Assembly (NCBI GenBank): GCA_014379665.1
Contig: JACMLK010000448.1
Span: forward strand, 1-7,586
DNA from: Saprospiraceae bacterium
GTDB lineage: Bacteria > Bacteroidota > Bacteroidia > Chitinophagales > Saprospiraceae
DNA: 7,586 bases
Direction: 5' to 3'
Both the position numbers and the translations under genes were made by a program. Below the pieces are notes generated by a model. That model was not told where the DNA came from. It did not search any database and saw only the letters and a list, made by a program, of their open reading frames with translations. Below, in pieces: positions 1 through 6,158 of this stretch; the stretch's first letter is position 1, and the number at the start of each line of letters is the position of its first letter.

Positions 1-656
1 TGAAAAGTACCAAACAATTTATCCCAGACTATGAATATCTGACTATAGTTCTTATCCATGTATTTCGGATTGATGGCATGATGTACCCGATGATGGGAGG
101 GAGTTACCAGAATATATTCGAGTATACCCATTTTCCCTATGAGCCTTGTGTGATACCAGAATTGGGCAAAAAGATGCAAAGGTGCAATAAAGCCCACTAT
201 TTTGGGTGGTACCCCCAATAGAGCCATCGGTAGAAAAAGTATGGTAAACACCGCAAATATCTCGGATACTGATTGCCTTAGCGCACAAGCCAGGTTATAT
301 TCTTCACTACTATGGTGGATGATATGACGATTCCATAAAATATTGATTTCATGAGAAAAACGGTGCGACCAGTATCCGGCAAAATCCAGACCGATAAATG
401 CAAGAACGTATAGAGCCACAGATGATTCGATCCGGATCAAAGCAAGATGATCTGCCATCCAACCATAACTAATAATGATAATGCTCAATCCGAGTATGTC
501 TTTGAGCACATTGGTAATACCTGAACTAAGACTTGAGACAGTATCAAATAATCGGTTTACTTTTAGCCTTATCAGACAACTTGCTCCATATTCAATAACA
601 ATGAGCACAATAAAAAAAGGTATCGCATAATTTAGTATTCGGGCATATTCCTGCAT
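1..656 (-). CDS. Sterol desaturase / alkylglycerol-monooxygenase-like membrane protein (3' end missing)
   Basis: This is an integral membrane di-iron enzyme of the fatty acid hydroxylase/sterol desaturase superfamily, which hydroxylates or desaturates lipids using histidine-ligated iron. The visible 218 residues carry all three histidine boxes: HRFSH at 98-102, HIIHH at 111-115 and HHRVHH at 188-193. There are hydrophobic segments around 10-24, 54-66, 80-95 and 132-148. The stretch LFDTVSSLSSGI (36-47) resembles the N-terminal motif of the TMEM195/alkylglycerol monooxygenase branch, so ether-lipid cleavage is a possible role; this is inference. The ATG at 656 is the first start after an in-frame TAG two codons upstream, with no clear Shine-Dalgarno. 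It follows the esterase stop by only 7 bases, so the two are probably one transcript. The gene leaves the window at base 1. Relatives in this branch can carry another 50-200 residues, including further membrane helices, so the total length is unknown. The family is certain, the substrate is not. Confidence 0.9.
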   Translation of the reverse strand, partial: MQEYARILNYAIPFFIVLIVIEYGASCLIRLKVNRLFDTVSSLSSGITNVLKDILGLSIIIISYGWMADHLALIRIESSVALYVLAFIGLDFAGYWSHRFSHEINILWNRHIIHHSSEEYNLACALRQSVSEIFAVFTILFLPMALLGVPPKIVGFIAPLHLFAQFWYHTRLIGKMGILEYILVTPSHHRVHHAINPKYMDKNYSQIFIVWDKLFGTF

Positions 657-663
657 ATACTAC

Positions 664-1806
664 TTATAATTTTATCAATCGGAACGAATTTGTTTTTTGT
701 AGTTGCTCAGTTCTTACAAAATATATACCTTTTGGCCAGGATGTTGTATTAATTATGTTCTTACCATCCACAAGACAGAGTTGACTTACTAATGAACCCT
801 GCACATTGTAAATGAATAATTTTGTATCTGCAGTTACCTGGTCAACCACGAACTGATCAAAAAATGGATTGGGATAAACTTCTGTAATTACATCGGGATC
901 CGGTGCATTTGTTACGGATGTATTGTCCAATGAATATTTTCTAAAAAAATTCCAAATCGTTGAGCTCGCATTAAAATCATGGCTGGTCGTTCCTATGTCT
1001 ATGGTCGCTCCGGGCCAGGTATGTCCACCACCAATCACTTTATAGTGTATGACTTCTTTATTGTTTTTACAATTAGCATAACTGTATTTTTCGGTCGTGG
1101 TATTATCTGTTAAACTGATATTCGGTACAAACTCCTTAACCGGCTCGAGGTCACATTCATTGTTATTTTGCCAGAATTTCATTACGTCTGGTATACTGAC
1201 ACCAATTTGTGATCCATTATAAGCCACAGTGCCATCTGCTGTTCCATGAATTTCAAGGACAGGCACAGGCTTTCCCGGATTACAGGATGTTACATTTCCC
1301 GGCACCATGCTTCCGGTAACTGAAGCAATGGCTGCAATCTTATTATTCAATTGACAGGCAAGAACATAGCTCATAAATCCCCCGTTTGACATGCCGCAGG
1401 AATATATTCTCTTGGTGTCAAACCCATATTTTGAGATCAGGTCATCCGTCAATGCGCTGATGAATCCAACATCATCGGCTGTGCTCCCAAAAGCCCAGCC
1501 AACATTCCAGGCAGTACTTACCCCGTTCGGATAGCAAACAGCAAACCTTGCTGTGTCTGCAACAGTGTTCATGCCTGAATAAAACTCCTGTTCCAACGCG
1601 TTGGACCCGAAACCATGTAAATTATAAACCAAAGGGATCGCAGTATTCACATTATGATTGGCAGGTAAATGAAGTATGTAATTTCTGTTGATTCCATTAT
1701 GAATAATATTGCCGTTGATGGTTTGCTGACCGTCAGCATTCATCACAAAACAGCACATATAAATGATGCCAATTATAATATTTAACTGACTTTTTAACTT
1801 TTCCAT
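664..1806 (-). CDS. Secreted CE1/PHB-depolymerase-like esterase with T9SS sorting domain
   Basis: This is an extracellular alpha/beta-hydrolase of the LpqC/poly(3-hydroxybutyrate) depolymerase/feruloyl esterase group (carbohydrate esterase family 1-like). Residues 1-26 form a Sec signal peptide with a hydrophobic core at 9-22. The catalytic domain (about 27-292) shows the oxyanion segment HGFG at 64-67, the nucleophile elbow GMSNGG with Ser140, the acid in HGTADGT (Asp191) and the base in GGGHTWPG (His262). A short linker rich in N, T and P follows. Residues 309-380 are a type A T9SS C-terminal domain, with VYPNPF at 310-315, IYNVQG at 332-337, PKGIYFVR at 358-365 and a final LIKL. The protein should therefore be exported through the outer membrane and released or anchored at the surface. 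The substrate cannot be read from sequence: short-chain polyester, feruloylated polysaccharide and acetylxylan are all possible. A -7 promoter element lies 22 bases upstream of the start. Confidence 0.93.
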   Translation of the reverse strand: MEKLKSQLNIIIGIIYMCCFVMNADGQQTINGNIIHNGINRNYILHLPANHNVNTAIPLVYNLHGFGSNALEQEFYSGMNTVADTARFAVCYPNGVSTAWNVGWAFGSTADDVGFISALTDDLISKYGFDTKRIYSCGMSNGGFMSYVLACQLNNKIAAIASVTGSMVPGNVTSCNPGKPVPVLEIHGTADGTVAYNGSQIGVSIPDVMKFWQNNNECDLEPVKEFVPNISLTDNTTTEKYSYANCKNNKEVIHYKVIGGGHTWPGATIDIGTTSHDFNASSTIWNFFRKYSLDNTSVTNAPDPDVITEVYPNPFFDQFVVDQVTADTKLFIYNVQGSLVSQLCLVDGKNIINTTSWPKGIYFVRTEQLQKTNSFRLIKL

Positions 1807-1827
1807 GTGTAGATATTAAATTTAGCT

Positions 1828-1835
1828 CAAAGTTA
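1828..1835 (-). promoter_or_regulatory. Putative -7 promoter element of the esterase gene
   Basis: Read on the minus strand this is TAACTTTG, an exact match to the Bacteroidota -7 consensus TAnnTTTG recognised by the primary sigma factor. It ends 21 bases before the esterase ATG. A TTTG (1861-1864 on the complement) lies 25 bases upstream, which is longer than the usual ~19-base spacing, so the -33 part is weak. The same octamer occurs before the DUF1800 gene. Confidence 0.45.
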
Positions 1836-1881
1836 CTATAATAAAATAATATGCGAGCACCAAAATACTTTAGACAACCAC

Positions 1882-1901
1882 GAAGTTCAAACCAAAACTT
1901 C
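1882..1901. repeat. Inverted repeat GAAGTT-N8-AACTTC
   Basis: A perfect 6-bp inverted repeat with an 8-base loop lies in the gap between the GNAT and esterase genes. It directly abuts a second hairpin (1902-1933). It could be an operator half-site pair upstream of the esterase promoter or part of a terminator structure. The sequence does not decide between these. Confidence 0.35.
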
Positions 1902-1933
1902 CTGTTTGTCTAATTTTGACATTTTACAAACAG
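1902..1933 (-). terminator. Possible weak terminator hairpin after the GNAT gene
   Basis: Perfect 8-bp arms CTGTTTGT (1902-1909) and ACAAACAG (1926-1933) flank a 16-base AT-rich loop. They begin 19 bases beyond the GNAT stop in the direction of transcription. On the minus strand the structure is followed by GAAGTTTTGG, only a short T run, so it is at best a weak intrinsic terminator. It may instead be a regulatory palindrome of the esterase gene. Confidence 0.3.
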
Positions 1934-1952
1934 ATAGAGCAATGCTTAAATT

Positions 1953-2459
1953 TTAATAATTTTTACGTTTAGCGTACACCAATTCATCTTCATATTCACC
2001 GTTTTTAATTAAAGTTTTGTAAAATGAAGCTTCCAACACGAAACCCGCTTTTTCCAACACACGTTGTGAAGCGATATTTGAACCAAAAGGACGTGCGAAT
2101 ATCCGATTGATATCCAGATGGGTAAAACCAAATTCCACAATCTGATTAATAGCTTGTGTAATAATGCCATGACCCCAGAAGGGCTCACCAAGCCAATACC
2201 CCAATTCTGCATTTTTTCGATAAATGTCTTGTTGAGGATGCAGACCGATACCTCCTGCTGCAACGTCATTGATTTCTATAGCAAAAACAGTATTCGGATC
2301 TTTGGCAGTCACCATATTGATAAAATTATGGGCGTGATCTATAGTATAGGGGTGTGGAAAAGCATCTGTGAGATTTTTGGAAATATTGAAGTTGTTGGCA
2401 TATTTATTCAAATTTTCAGCATCAGAAATATGCCAGTTCCGAAGTTTGAAAGTTTTCAT
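1953..2459 (-). CDS. GNAT family N-acetyltransferase (RimJ/RimL-like)
   Basis: This is a single-domain cytoplasmic acetyl-CoA-dependent N-acyltransferase of 168 residues, the normal length for the Acetyltransf_3/RimJ-RimL branch. The acetyl-CoA site is visible as ELGYWLGEPFWGHGI (residues 85-99), where strand beta4 leads into the pyrophosphate-binding loop WGHGI. The following helix and NIASQRVLEKAGF (128-140) are typical of motif B. The N-terminus MKTFKLRNWHISDAENL is the usual first strand and helix of these enzymes. The acceptor (ribosomal protein N-terminus, small-molecule amine or antibiotic) cannot be predicted, and nothing in the neighbours points to one. It is transcribed away from the PAP2 operon, with a -7 element at 2479-2486. 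It is 146 bases from the esterase gene, which has its own candidate promoter. Confidence 0.93.
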   Translation of the reverse strand: MKTFKLRNWHISDAENLNKYANNFNISKNLTDAFPHPYTIDHAHNFINMVTAKDPNTVFAIEINDVAAGGIGLHPQQDIYRKNAELGYWLGEPFWGHGIITQAINQIVEFGFTHLDINRIFARPFGSNIASQRVLEKAGFVLEASFYKTLIKNGEYEDELVYAKRKNY

Positions 2460-2478
2460 GTCTGATGTTTTTATTAAG

Positions 2479-2486
2479 CAAATATA
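2479..2486 (-). promoter_or_regulatory. Putative -7 promoter element of the GNAT gene
   Basis: On the minus strand this reads TATATTTG, matching TAnnTTTG, and it ends 19 bases before the GNAT ATG. No good -33 TTTG is seen at the expected distance, so the call rests on one box. Confidence 0.4.
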
Positions 2487-2548
2487 ACAACAAGATCATT
2501 AATATTTCTTATTTATCAGATAAAATTCATTGATGATTCGCTTGGCTG

Positions 2549-2578
2549 TTGGCTTAAAGTATTGCCGGATTATTTTTA
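2549..2578 (+). promoter_or_regulatory. Candidate promoter of the PAP2-paaD-paaG operon
   Basis: TTG (2549-2551), a 19-base spacer and TATTTTTA (2571-2578) fit the Bacteroidota -33/-7 arrangement with one mismatch to TAnnTTTG. Transcription from here would start near 2585. That places the 5' end downstream of the upstream ATG codons at 2530 and 2533 and supports translation from the ATG at 2626. It is a weak match and inference only. Confidence 0.3.
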
Positions 2579-2625
2579 GATTTCGTTCGTATCTGTGTAT
2601 CTTGCGACCAAATTATTATTTACTT

Positions 2626-3201
2626 ATGTTTATCTTCGAATGGGATATTGCAGTCTTTGAATTTATTAACACAGACCTTAGCAATGCCTTTTTTGATTGG
2701 CTGTTACCAATGTGGAGGCAACCCTTTTTCTGGGTACCACTGTACATTTTTTTAATAGCTTTTGTCATCATTAATTACAGCACTAAATCGTATTGGTTTG
2801 TACTATTTGTGATTCTAACCGTATCATCTTCAGATCTTCTCAGCAGTCGGGCCATTAAAAAAACCATCAGGAGAATTCGACCCTGCCATACTGAGTATGT
2901 GCAAACCATTGAGCGTGTACCCTGTGGTTCAGGATATAGTTTTACATCGACGCACGCGGCCAATCATTTTGCCATTTCAACTTTTTTAATTTTGACCTTG
3001 GGTCAGCATCTAAGGAGGATAATTCCATGGTTATGGGCCTGGGCGGCGTCCGTGGCATTCGCTCAGGTATATGTCGGAGTACATTTTCCACTGGATGTGA
3101 TAGGCGGTGCAATTTTAGGTGTGATTTTAGGTAAATGCTGGTTTTTGTTGTTTCAGCGATATTACGGAGATGTATTTGATCAAAAGATATCCATGACATG
3201 A
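2626..3201 (+). CDS. PAP2 superfamily membrane phosphatase
   Basis: This is a membrane-bound type 2 phosphatidic acid phosphatase, a family that removes phosphate from lipid phosphates or undecaprenyl diphosphate at the outer face of the inner membrane. The 191-residue protein has hydrophobic helices at about 35-51, 55-68, 116-127, 132-149 and 157-175. Motif C1 is KKTIRRIRP (K78 to P86), C2 is SFTSTHAAN with His110 where PSGH is usual, and C3 is YVGVHFPLD with His153 and Asp157. The C3 arginine is replaced by Gln147. I start at 2626 because family members begin with a short amphipathic stretch like FEWDIAVFEFIN. The longer frame from 2530 adds 32 arginine- and cysteine-containing residues without family resemblance. 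Its TGA overlaps the paaD start codon (ATGA), so the two are translationally coupled. The substrate is unknown: undecaprenyl-PP recycling, lipid A dephosphorylation and phosphatidylglycerophosphate dephosphorylation are the options. Confidence 0.9.
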   Translation: MFIFEWDIAVFEFINTDLSNAFFDWLLPMWRQPFFWVPLYIFLIAFVIINYSTKSYWFVLFVILTVSSSDLLSSRAIKKTIRRIRPCHTEYVQTIERVPCGSGYSFTSTHAANHFAISTFLILTLGQHLRRIIPWLWAWAASVAFAQVYVGVHFPLDVIGGAILGVILGKCWFLLFQRYYGDVFDQKISMT

Positions 3202-3686
3202 AAATCAAAGAAATATTAGCCATTTTGAATGAAGTGACTGATCCTGAAATTCCTGTGATTACCATAGAAGAACTTGGTATCCTCAGAGAGGTAAAGATAG
3301 ATGAAAAAAGTGACACCATTAATGTCTACATAACCCCGACATATTCAGGTTGTCCGGCCATGGATATGATAACTGTGCAGATCAAATCGTCACTGCAGGA
3401 ACATGGATATAGTCATGTAAATGTGATATCGTTATTGGAACCTGCATGGACGACAGATTGGATATCAGATACAGGCAGAAAAAAATTGATGGCATATGGT
3501 ATTTCACCACCGGTTCAGAAAACAACAGATAGTTCATTTCTCTCGGGAAAAAGTCCAATAGTACAATGCCCGGTCTGCAAATCATTTAACACGGAAATGA
3601 TCAGCCGATTTGGGTCGACACCCTGTAAATCCTTATATAAATGTTTGGAGTGTCTGGAACCGTTTGACTATTTTAAATGCCATTGA
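3198..3686 (+). CDS. paaD: Phenylacetyl-CoA 1,2-epoxidase accessory subunit PaaD
   Basis: PaaD assists the PaaABCE multicomponent oxygenase that epoxidises the ring of phenylacetyl-CoA. It is not part of the catalytic core and probably helps metal or Fe-S centre assembly, as its SufT/MIP18-like (DUF59) domain suggests. Residues 1-80 are that domain, with DPEIP at 15-19, EELGI at 24-28 and TPTYSGCPAM at 46-55 carrying Cys52. Residues 120-162 form the PaaD-specific zinc ribbon: CPVC (124-127), STPCKSLYKC (140-149), Cys152 and the diagnostic ending EPFDYFKCH. The length of 162 residues is about that of the E. coli protein. The ATG sits in an ATGA overlap with the PAP2 stop. paaG follows 47 bases after the stop. 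The usual upstream partners paaA, paaB and paaC are absent here. Confidence 0.94.
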   Translation: MKIKEILAILNEVTDPEIPVITIEELGILREVKIDEKSDTINVYITPTYSGCPAMDMITVQIKSSLQEHGYSHVNVISLLEPAWTTDWISDTGRKKLMAYGISPPVQKTTDSSFLSGKSPIVQCPVCKSFNTEMISRFGSTPCKSLYKCLECLEPFDYFKCH

Positions 3687-3733
3687 AACAAACAGATATC
3701 ACTCAAAAACTAAATCATAAAACAACCCTCAAT

Positions 3734-4510
3734 ATGTCACACATTAATTTGATCGTAGAAGGAGGAATAGCGACCATTACTTTTCAAAGGTCTGAGAAAT
3801 TTAATAGTTTTATAAGACAAATGGCCCTTGATTTTCAGGCCGCATTGGATGAAGCATCAACGGATGAAAGCGTGAGATGTGTGGTAGTGACCGGAAGTGG
3901 AAGAGCTTTCAGTGCCGGACAGGATCTTCAGGAAGCCACAGATCAAAATGGGCCGACACTCACAAAAATATTGAATGAACATTTCAATCCGATCATTACC
4001 CGTATCAGACGAATGCCCAAACCTGTAATAGCTGCGGTCAATGGAGTAGCAGCAGGTGCAGGAGCTAATATTGCTTTGGCATGTGATATAGTTGTCGCGT
4101 CTGAATCAGCCTCATTCATTCAGGCATTCAGCAAAATTGGATTGATGCCTGATAGTGGAGGTACTTTTACGCTGCCAAGATTGATTGGTTTTCAACGAGC
4201 ATCAGCCCTCATGATGATGGCTGATAAAGTGTCTGCCGTGGATGCCCTCCATATGGGAATGCTTTACAAGGTATTTCCTGATGAAATGTTCAGGGATGAA
4301 GTACAAAAAATCGCAGAACAATTGGCAAAAATGCCCACCTATGGACTGGCGTTGACAAAAGAAGCACTCAATCACACTTATGCGAATACACTTGATCAGC
4401 AATTGGCTTTAGAAGATAAACTGCAAACTTTGGCAGGGCAAAGTGATGACTATAAGGAAGGTACCACGGCATTTTTAGAAAAGAGGTTTCCTGACTTCAG
4501 AGGGAAATAA
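3734..4510 (+). CDS. paaG: Ring-epoxide isomerase PaaG, enoyl-CoA hydratase family
   Basis: PaaG is a crotonase-fold cytoplasmic enzyme that converts ring-1,2-epoxyphenylacetyl-CoA to oxepin-CoA and also isomerises a later enoyl-CoA in aerobic phenylacetate breakdown. The 258-residue protein shows the CoA/oxyanion motif FSAGQDL (about 59-65), the second oxyanion segment VNGVAAGAGAN (102-112) and FIQAFSKIGLMPDSGGT (128-144). The acid residue Asp140 aligns with the catalytic aspartate of E. coli PaaG. The ending GQSDDYKEGTTAFLEKR is also PaaG-like. The ATG at 3734 (MSHINLIVEGG) matches where the family begins. An upstream in-frame ATG at 3677 would add 19 unmatched residues overlapping paaD, so I rejected it. 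Placement directly after paaD makes PaaG more likely than a general beta-oxidation hydratase. It is the last gene of the operon. Confidence 0.88.
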   Translation: MSHINLIVEGGIATITFQRSEKFNSFIRQMALDFQAALDEASTDESVRCVVVTGSGRAFSAGQDLQEATDQNGPTLTKILNEHFNPIITRIRRMPKPVIAAVNGVAAGAGANIALACDIVVASESASFIQAFSKIGLMPDSGGTFTLPRLIGFQRASALMMMADKVSAVDALHMGMLYKVFPDEMFRDEVQKIAEQLAKMPTYGLALTKEALNHTYANTLDQQLALEDKLQTLAGQSDDYKEGTTAFLEKRFPDFRGK

Positions 4511-4513
4511 TTA

Positions 4514-4530
4514 GGGTCCGCTGAAAGTCA
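4514..4530 (+). repeat. Left terminal inverted repeat of the putative element
   Basis: GGGTCCGCTGAAAGTCA begins three bases after the paaG stop codon and is preceded by TTA. It pairs with 4729-4747, with two substitutions and a 2-base gap in the A run. Confidence 0.45.
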
Positions 4531-4728
4531 CAAAAACAAATGAAAATCAAATGATCAAATCAATAAATAAGGCATTAAGTGCAAAGGGATATTAACTAAT
4601 ACTCCAATACACACGCATCAGAATTTAATTTATTTTTGTAAGTCAGCTGCACACAATCTACCTCACCTTCTTCACCTTGAAGTATTAGAATACATCAACG
4701 GTTCGAAGGTTTGTATCTTAAGCACATC

Positions 4729-4747
4729 TGACTTTTTCAACAGACCC
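4729..4747 (-). repeat. Right terminal inverted repeat of the putative element
   Basis: On the minus strand it reads GGGTCTGTTGAAAAAGTCA. Its first G is also the last base of the acyltransferase TAG stop, whose TA is the flanking dinucleotide. Confidence 0.45.
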
Positions 4748-5976
4748 TACTCTCTGAAAGGACTTCTGATGATATATTCGGCATCAGGTTTTACTAACCC
4801 CAGGATCAAACCCACTGATTTGTTGAGCCATGGATTGGAATGTTTAAGATACAGATACATATTATGCGGTACAGCTCCAACGGTAGATTTGATCTCTACT
4901 GCTGTTCTGGACATGTCCAAATAAGTTACTTTCTTCTCTAAACCTTCTTTTATAAGATCAAATAACATATTTAAATATAGATGACATTCTACGTTTTCAA
5001 TCGGGTCATACCCTAGAAAATGGGCATCCAGCACATCATAATTTTTAATACTCGTAAAGAACGCCACCATTTTATCCTTTCGCCAATAGGTAGTGAATGT
5101 CATATTCCTTCCCAATGCTGTTTTGGCATTTTCAAAATATTTTTCGTGTAATAAAAAAGCATTAAAGGCAGCCTGGTCAGAGACATTTTTGTATAATGTA
5201 TTTATGATTACCCTGTGTGCACCAATATCTTCTTCATCAAATACCACTTTGGTGATTTCCAATGATTTTTGTAATGCTTTTCTTGCTCTTACCCTGTATT
5301 TTGATTTCATATCTGCCAGATAATCGTCAAATGTTTTCCAGTTTGGGTTAATCTGCAACAGCATTTTTGGCTGCACAGTAAACTTTGTGAATCCCTGATG
5401 GTACTCTCCTTCTGATGGCATGTCTTCGGTAAAAAAATCTTTGATAAGCACCAACCCCGGACGTACTTGTTGCTTATTTAGGAATTCTGAAAGCTTTTCA
5501 GTTGCTTTGATTACAAGATAAAACTGATTGTTTCTTTTAACGGAGTCTTTAAAATAAAAGCCATACTTACCTGTCAGGAGCAGATTGCCGCAAACGATAG
5601 TCTGAAAATTTACGGCACTTACGATCACATTTTTTACGCTTTCGGAGAGTTTTTCAAATATATTTTTTGGAAAATTTCCAGACTTTCTGAGGTTCTCTCT
5701 GAGCTTTACATATTTGGATTGGAAATAAATAATACCAACGGCTTCACCATTATCCATCACCAATCCATAGTAGGGCTTGATTCCGGTAGCCGGAAAATCC
5801 TCAATACATCTTAAGAATTCAACATTAAAGAAGATGTCATGTGCAGTAGAAACCAAAGCCCATTGTTCTTCCACGTCAAGAATAGAATCGTATATTTCTA
5901 TAGTATACTTGTCGTCCAAAGAAGCGGTTTCGACATGATCATACTTCTTGCAAAAACTTTTTGTCAGTACAGTCAT
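4747..5976 (-). CDS. GNAT/FemAB-like acyltransferase (BioF2-like, Acetyltransf_6 type)
   Basis: This 409-residue cytoplasmic protein has the layout of the large double-GNAT acyltransferases annotated as BioF2-like or peptidoglycan-bridge-like. The N-terminal half carries EEQWALVSTAHDIFFNVEFL (about 36-55), a typical opening for the group. The C-terminal half has SKYRVRARKALQKS (225-238), the strand TYLDMSR (351-357) and EIKSTVGAVPHNMYLYLKH (361-379), which matches the conserved end of the second GNAT fold. There is no signal peptide or membrane helix. Relatives transfer aminoacyl or acyl groups from tRNA or CoA donors to cell-wall, polysaccharide or lipid acceptors; the substrate here is unknown. 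The protein ends KPDAEYIIRSPFRE, close to the usual family end. The stop codon is formed across the boundary of the putative mobile-element remnant. It appears monocistronic. I saw no convincing promoter box in the short region upstream of the ATG. Confidence 0.82.
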   Translation of the reverse strand: MTVLTKSFCKKYDHVETASLDDKYTIEIYDSILDVEEQWALVSTAHDIFFNVEFLRCIEDFPATGIKPYYGLVMDNGEAVGIIYFQSKYVKLRENLRKSGNFPKNIFEKLSESVKNVIVSAVNFQTIVCGNLLLTGKYGFYFKDSVKRNNQFYLVIKATEKLSEFLNKQQVRPGLVLIKDFFTEDMPSEGEYHQGFTKFTVQPKMLLQINPNWKTFDDYLADMKSKYRVRARKALQKSLEITKVVFDEEDIGAHRVIINTLYKNVSDQAAFNAFLLHEKYFENAKTALGRNMTFTTYWRKDKMVAFFTSIKNYDVLDAHFLGYDPIENVECHLYLNMLFDLIKEGLEKKVTYLDMSRTAVEIKSTVGAVPHNMYLYLKHSNPWLNKSVGLILGLVKPDAEYIIRSPFRE

Positions 5977-6029
5977 TTAGTGGCGTTGATCCCGGTGTTT
6001 AATGATTCAGAGTTTATAAATACAAAAGG

Positions 6030-6158
6030 ATGATTAAAGTTTTTGAATTACGATCAGAACACCTGTTTTATCGACTGAAGTACCATTACCGGATGTCTTT
6101 GGCAGATGTCAGAAAATCTTATGAAAGATATTCAAAACAAAACAAATTAAAGTTGTAA
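6030..6158 (+). CDS. Candidate small ORF of 42 residues, unknown
   Basis: An ATG preceded by AAAAGG opens a 42-codon frame ending in TAA. The product is basic and rich in aromatic residues, with segments such as LRSEHLFYRLKYHYR and SYERYSKQNKLKL. It has no signal peptide, membrane helix or recognisable motif. Its base composition is less AT-rich than the DNA just after it, which favours coding, and an in-frame TGA lies only eight codons upstream of the ATG. However, the purine run touches the ATG, too close for a good ribosome site, and no promoter box is evident. It may be a genuine small protein, a gene fragment, or chance. Confidence 0.25.
   Translation: MIKVFELRSEHLFYRLKYHYRMSLADVRKSYERYSKQNKLKL

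Larger units (their letters stand above)
4514..4747. mobile_element. Probable decayed IS or MITE-like element with imperfect terminal inverted repeats
   Basis: The gap between the convergent paaG and acyltransferase genes is almost exactly filled by a 234-bp segment with inverted ends. The left end is GGGTCCGCTGAAAGTCA. The right end, read on the complement, is GGGTCTGTTGAAAAAGTCA. These agree at 15 of 17 aligned bases with one 2-base gap. Both sides are flanked by TA (4512-4513 and 4748-4749), compatible with a TA target duplication, although TA is its own complement and could equally extend the repeats. The inside has no intact transposase. An open stretch of about 30 codons on the minus strand, ending at 4596, encodes EVDCVQLTYKNKL and similar residues that I cannot assign. 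Ends resembling GGGTCTGTTGAAAAAGTC are familiar to me from DDE-transposase IS elements, but the family is not certain. Confidence 0.45.

Noticed and set aside
52..288. Open frame on the minus strand with 78 codons
   Set aside because: It lies in another frame inside the sterol-desaturase-like gene, whose own frame carries all three histidine boxes across this region.
2009..2465. Open frames opposite to or overlapping the GNAT gene (minus 2009-2269 and plus 2118-2465)
   Set aside because: Both are shadows of the GNAT gene, which has clear acetyl-CoA motifs. Their products show no family features.
2530..2625. Longer start for the PAP2 protein
   Set aside because: The extra 32 residues are unlike family N-termini, and the candidate promoter would place the transcript start inside this stretch.
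2775..3585. Minus-strand frames opposite the PAP2 and paaD genes
   Set aside because: They are antisense to strongly conserved genes and have no recognisable motifs or upstream signals.
3677..3733. Longer start for PaaG overlapping paaD
   Set aside because: The 19 added residues do not match the family, while the ATG at 3734 coincides with the usual PaaG beginning.
4202..4402. Minus-strand 66-codon frame opposite paaG
   Set aside because: It is a shadow of the PaaG coding sequence, rich in His and Cys codons as expected for antisense reading.
5093..6033. Plus-strand frames opposite the acyltransferase gene (5093-5323 and 5839-6033)
   Set aside because: They are antisense to the 409-residue acyltransferase. 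The second would also end just where the small candidate ORF starts and has no motif support.
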